Shown here: one piece after another, positions 63,045-64,000 of the stretch
How positions within the stretch are numbered: position 1 is the stretch's first letter
How the letters are laid out: the number at the start of each line of letters is the position of its first letter
DNA from: Alginatibacterium sediminis
Lineage (GTDB): Bacteria > Pseudomonadota > Gammaproteobacteria > Enterobacterales > Celerinatantimonadaceae
Length of the DNA stretch: 64,000 nucleotides
NCBI RefSeq assembly: GCF_003610775.1
Contig: NZ_RAQO01000013.1
Span: 1 to 64,000 of the forward strand
Direction of reading: 5' to 3'
Notes under the pieces: model-generated
Told to the model about the DNA's origin: nothing
Database searches by the model: none
What the model saw: the letters and a program-made list of their open reading frames with translations, nothing else
Position numbers and translations under genes: made by a program

Positions 63045-63343
63045 TATTCCCTCGCATCATTTGCGTAATGATTTATTACTTGAGTCCAAAACTATTCCAG
63101 TTTGCCCGAAAGCAGGGTTTTCTTCTCTGAGCACAAATACTAGAAAATATTATAACTGTATTTACAATAACTTGAGTTCAGTTTAAGCATGGTAATTAAC
63201 CTAGTCTAAGTGAAGCAACCGCCATCTTTCTAGTATTCTCGGCTTCATTTTTAAATATCATTTGCATCAACTACCGCTGGTTTGTCCAATTGTTGGTTTT
63301 TTTTTGTTAGCATGTGCGCCTAATATAGGAATAAGCAATACTC
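63045..63343. other. Intergenic stretch before the DUF3581 gene
   Basis: About 300 bp between divergent genes, with an A+T-rich composition and a run of nine T near 63297-63305. No gene was recognised; promoters of kefF and of the DUF3581 gene must lie here. Confidence 0.4.
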
Positions 63344-64000
63344 ATGAACTTAAAGCATTACTACAGTGAATCATCGAGCAACAATAGCGAACTCGAACAA
63401 TTTAGCTTCACAAAACAGCAAGCATGCGACTTTGCCAAAAGCGTAGCGAACGACTTTAACGCGATCCACGATGCCGATTCATCACGTTTTTGTGTACCTG
63501 GCGATTTATTGTTCTCAGTGGTATTAAGTAAATTAGGTCTAAGCCAAGAAGTGACAGTAAACTTTGCAGGCATGATCAATGATGACCGAAAACTACACAT
63601 TGCTCAACTTGATGAAAGCCATGCCCAACTGCAAGACCAAGATGAAAAATGCTATCTAAAGGTTGCGCATCAGGGCCAGCATACCTTCGACCAAGCCTTA
63701 ATTAGTAACCTCGTACAAGAGTATGTACGCTTTTCCGGACAGAATTTCCCGCATATTCTTGAACCGCTACTGAAACAGCATGATCTCATGCTAAACCTTA
63801 ACCGCCCCTTAGTTATCTATGAAAGCATGAGCTTACATCTCGATTCCTTAGAGCTTGAAGACGCTAGTATTGAGTTTGCTGGAGGTGAACTTGTACCTGA
63901 GGGCAAACGCTACATCGCACTACTTAATTTTAAGGTGATGGGTCAAAACGGCCAAGTTGGAATCGGTCAAAAACGTATGGTACTTGGTAAGCTACTGCCT
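63344..64000 (+). CDS. DUF3581 family protein, 3' end beyond window
   Basis: The first 219 codons of a gene that runs off the window; no stop is seen. The start MNLKHYYSESSSNN is followed by QQACDFAKSVANDFNAIHD and SRFCVPGDLLFSVVLSKLGLS, matching the DUF3581 family of gammaproteobacteria. The region PGDLLF...FAGMI recalls hot-dog folds such as MaoC dehydratases, but no catalytic residue is assignable. Function unknown. ATG 63344 has AGGAATAAG upstream. Confidence 0.75.
   Translation, partial: MNLKHYYSESSSNNSELEQFSFTKQQACDFAKSVANDFNAIHDADSSRFCVPGDLLFSVVLSKLGLSQEVTVNFAGMINDDRKLHIAQLDESHAQLQDQDEKCYLKVAHQGQHTFDQALISNLVQEYVRFSGQNFPHILEPLLKQHDLMLNLNRPLVIYESMSLHLDSLELEDASIEFAGGELVPEGKRYIALLNFKVMGQNGQVGIGQKRMVLGKLLP

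Overview
The window is chromosomal DNA from a gammaproteobacterium, probably marine and probably in or near Oceanospirillales/Alteromonadales; the exact genus cannot be fixed from sequence alone. Three things point there. The core block follows the E. coli order around ubiF-miaB-ybeZYX-lnt and leuS-lptE-holA-nadD-rsfS-rlmH-mrdAB-rlpA-dacA-ybeD-lipBA. Codon use is mildly A+T rich. The accessory genes are typical of seawater bacteria: urea uptake plus urease, betaine uptake under a CosR-like MarR regulator, and an ArsJ arsenate system.

Layout. 1-545: a ~90-bp direct repeat, then tRNA-Met and two identical tRNA-Leu(UAG) genes. 1049-22284: cell-envelope, tRNA/ribosome, NAD and lipoate housekeeping genes, almost all on + and often overlapping by a few bases. 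22296-31487: signalling and miscellaneous genes (HD-GYP response regulator, REC-REC-histidine kinase, Kv-beta-like aldo/keto reductase, an apparently exported FAH-fold protein, FKBP, ABC exporter, LysR, TauE/SafE, VF530). 31615-34801: an organic-peroxide locus (arfB, ohrR, ohr) with three copies of a small secreted DUF2057/YccT-like gene in and beside it, one recently broken. 35092-39061: cosR-like regulator and proXWV betaine transporter. 39128-41780: arsR-gapdh-arsJ. 41777-44971: a large periplasmic-sensing PAS/GGDEF/EAL protein. 45201-56585: a 12-gene urea unit (urtABCDE-ureDABCEJFG) on the - strand. 57029-64000: glycine-zipper protein, aromatic aminotransferase, YvcK-like protein, KefC/KefF-type K+ efflux pair, and the 5' part of a DUF3581 gene that leaves the window.

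How the parts work together. UrtA captures urea, UrtBC/UrtDE import it, and the UreABC enzyme, matured by UreDEFG with nickel possibly supplied through UreJ, hydrolyses it. A sigma-54 -24/-12 element and two NtrC-like 17-mers 31 bp apart lie upstream of urtA, so nitrogen limitation probably drives the whole unit. In the arsenic locus the GAPDH makes 1-arseno-3-phosphoglycerate and ArsJ exports it. In the peroxide locus three RTTG-N4-CAAY elements flank ohrR and the first DUF2057-like gene, suggesting that the secreted proteins belong to the OhrR response.

The most promising little-described items are the DUF2057-like cluster inside the ohrR-ohr locus, with its recombined and freshly deleted second copy; the arsR start codon lying inside a perfect 18-bp terminator stem; a perfect 34-bp palindrome at 34965-34998; and a fumarylacetoacetase-family protein with a signal peptide. 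No insertion sequences, phage genes or CRISPR arrays were seen.
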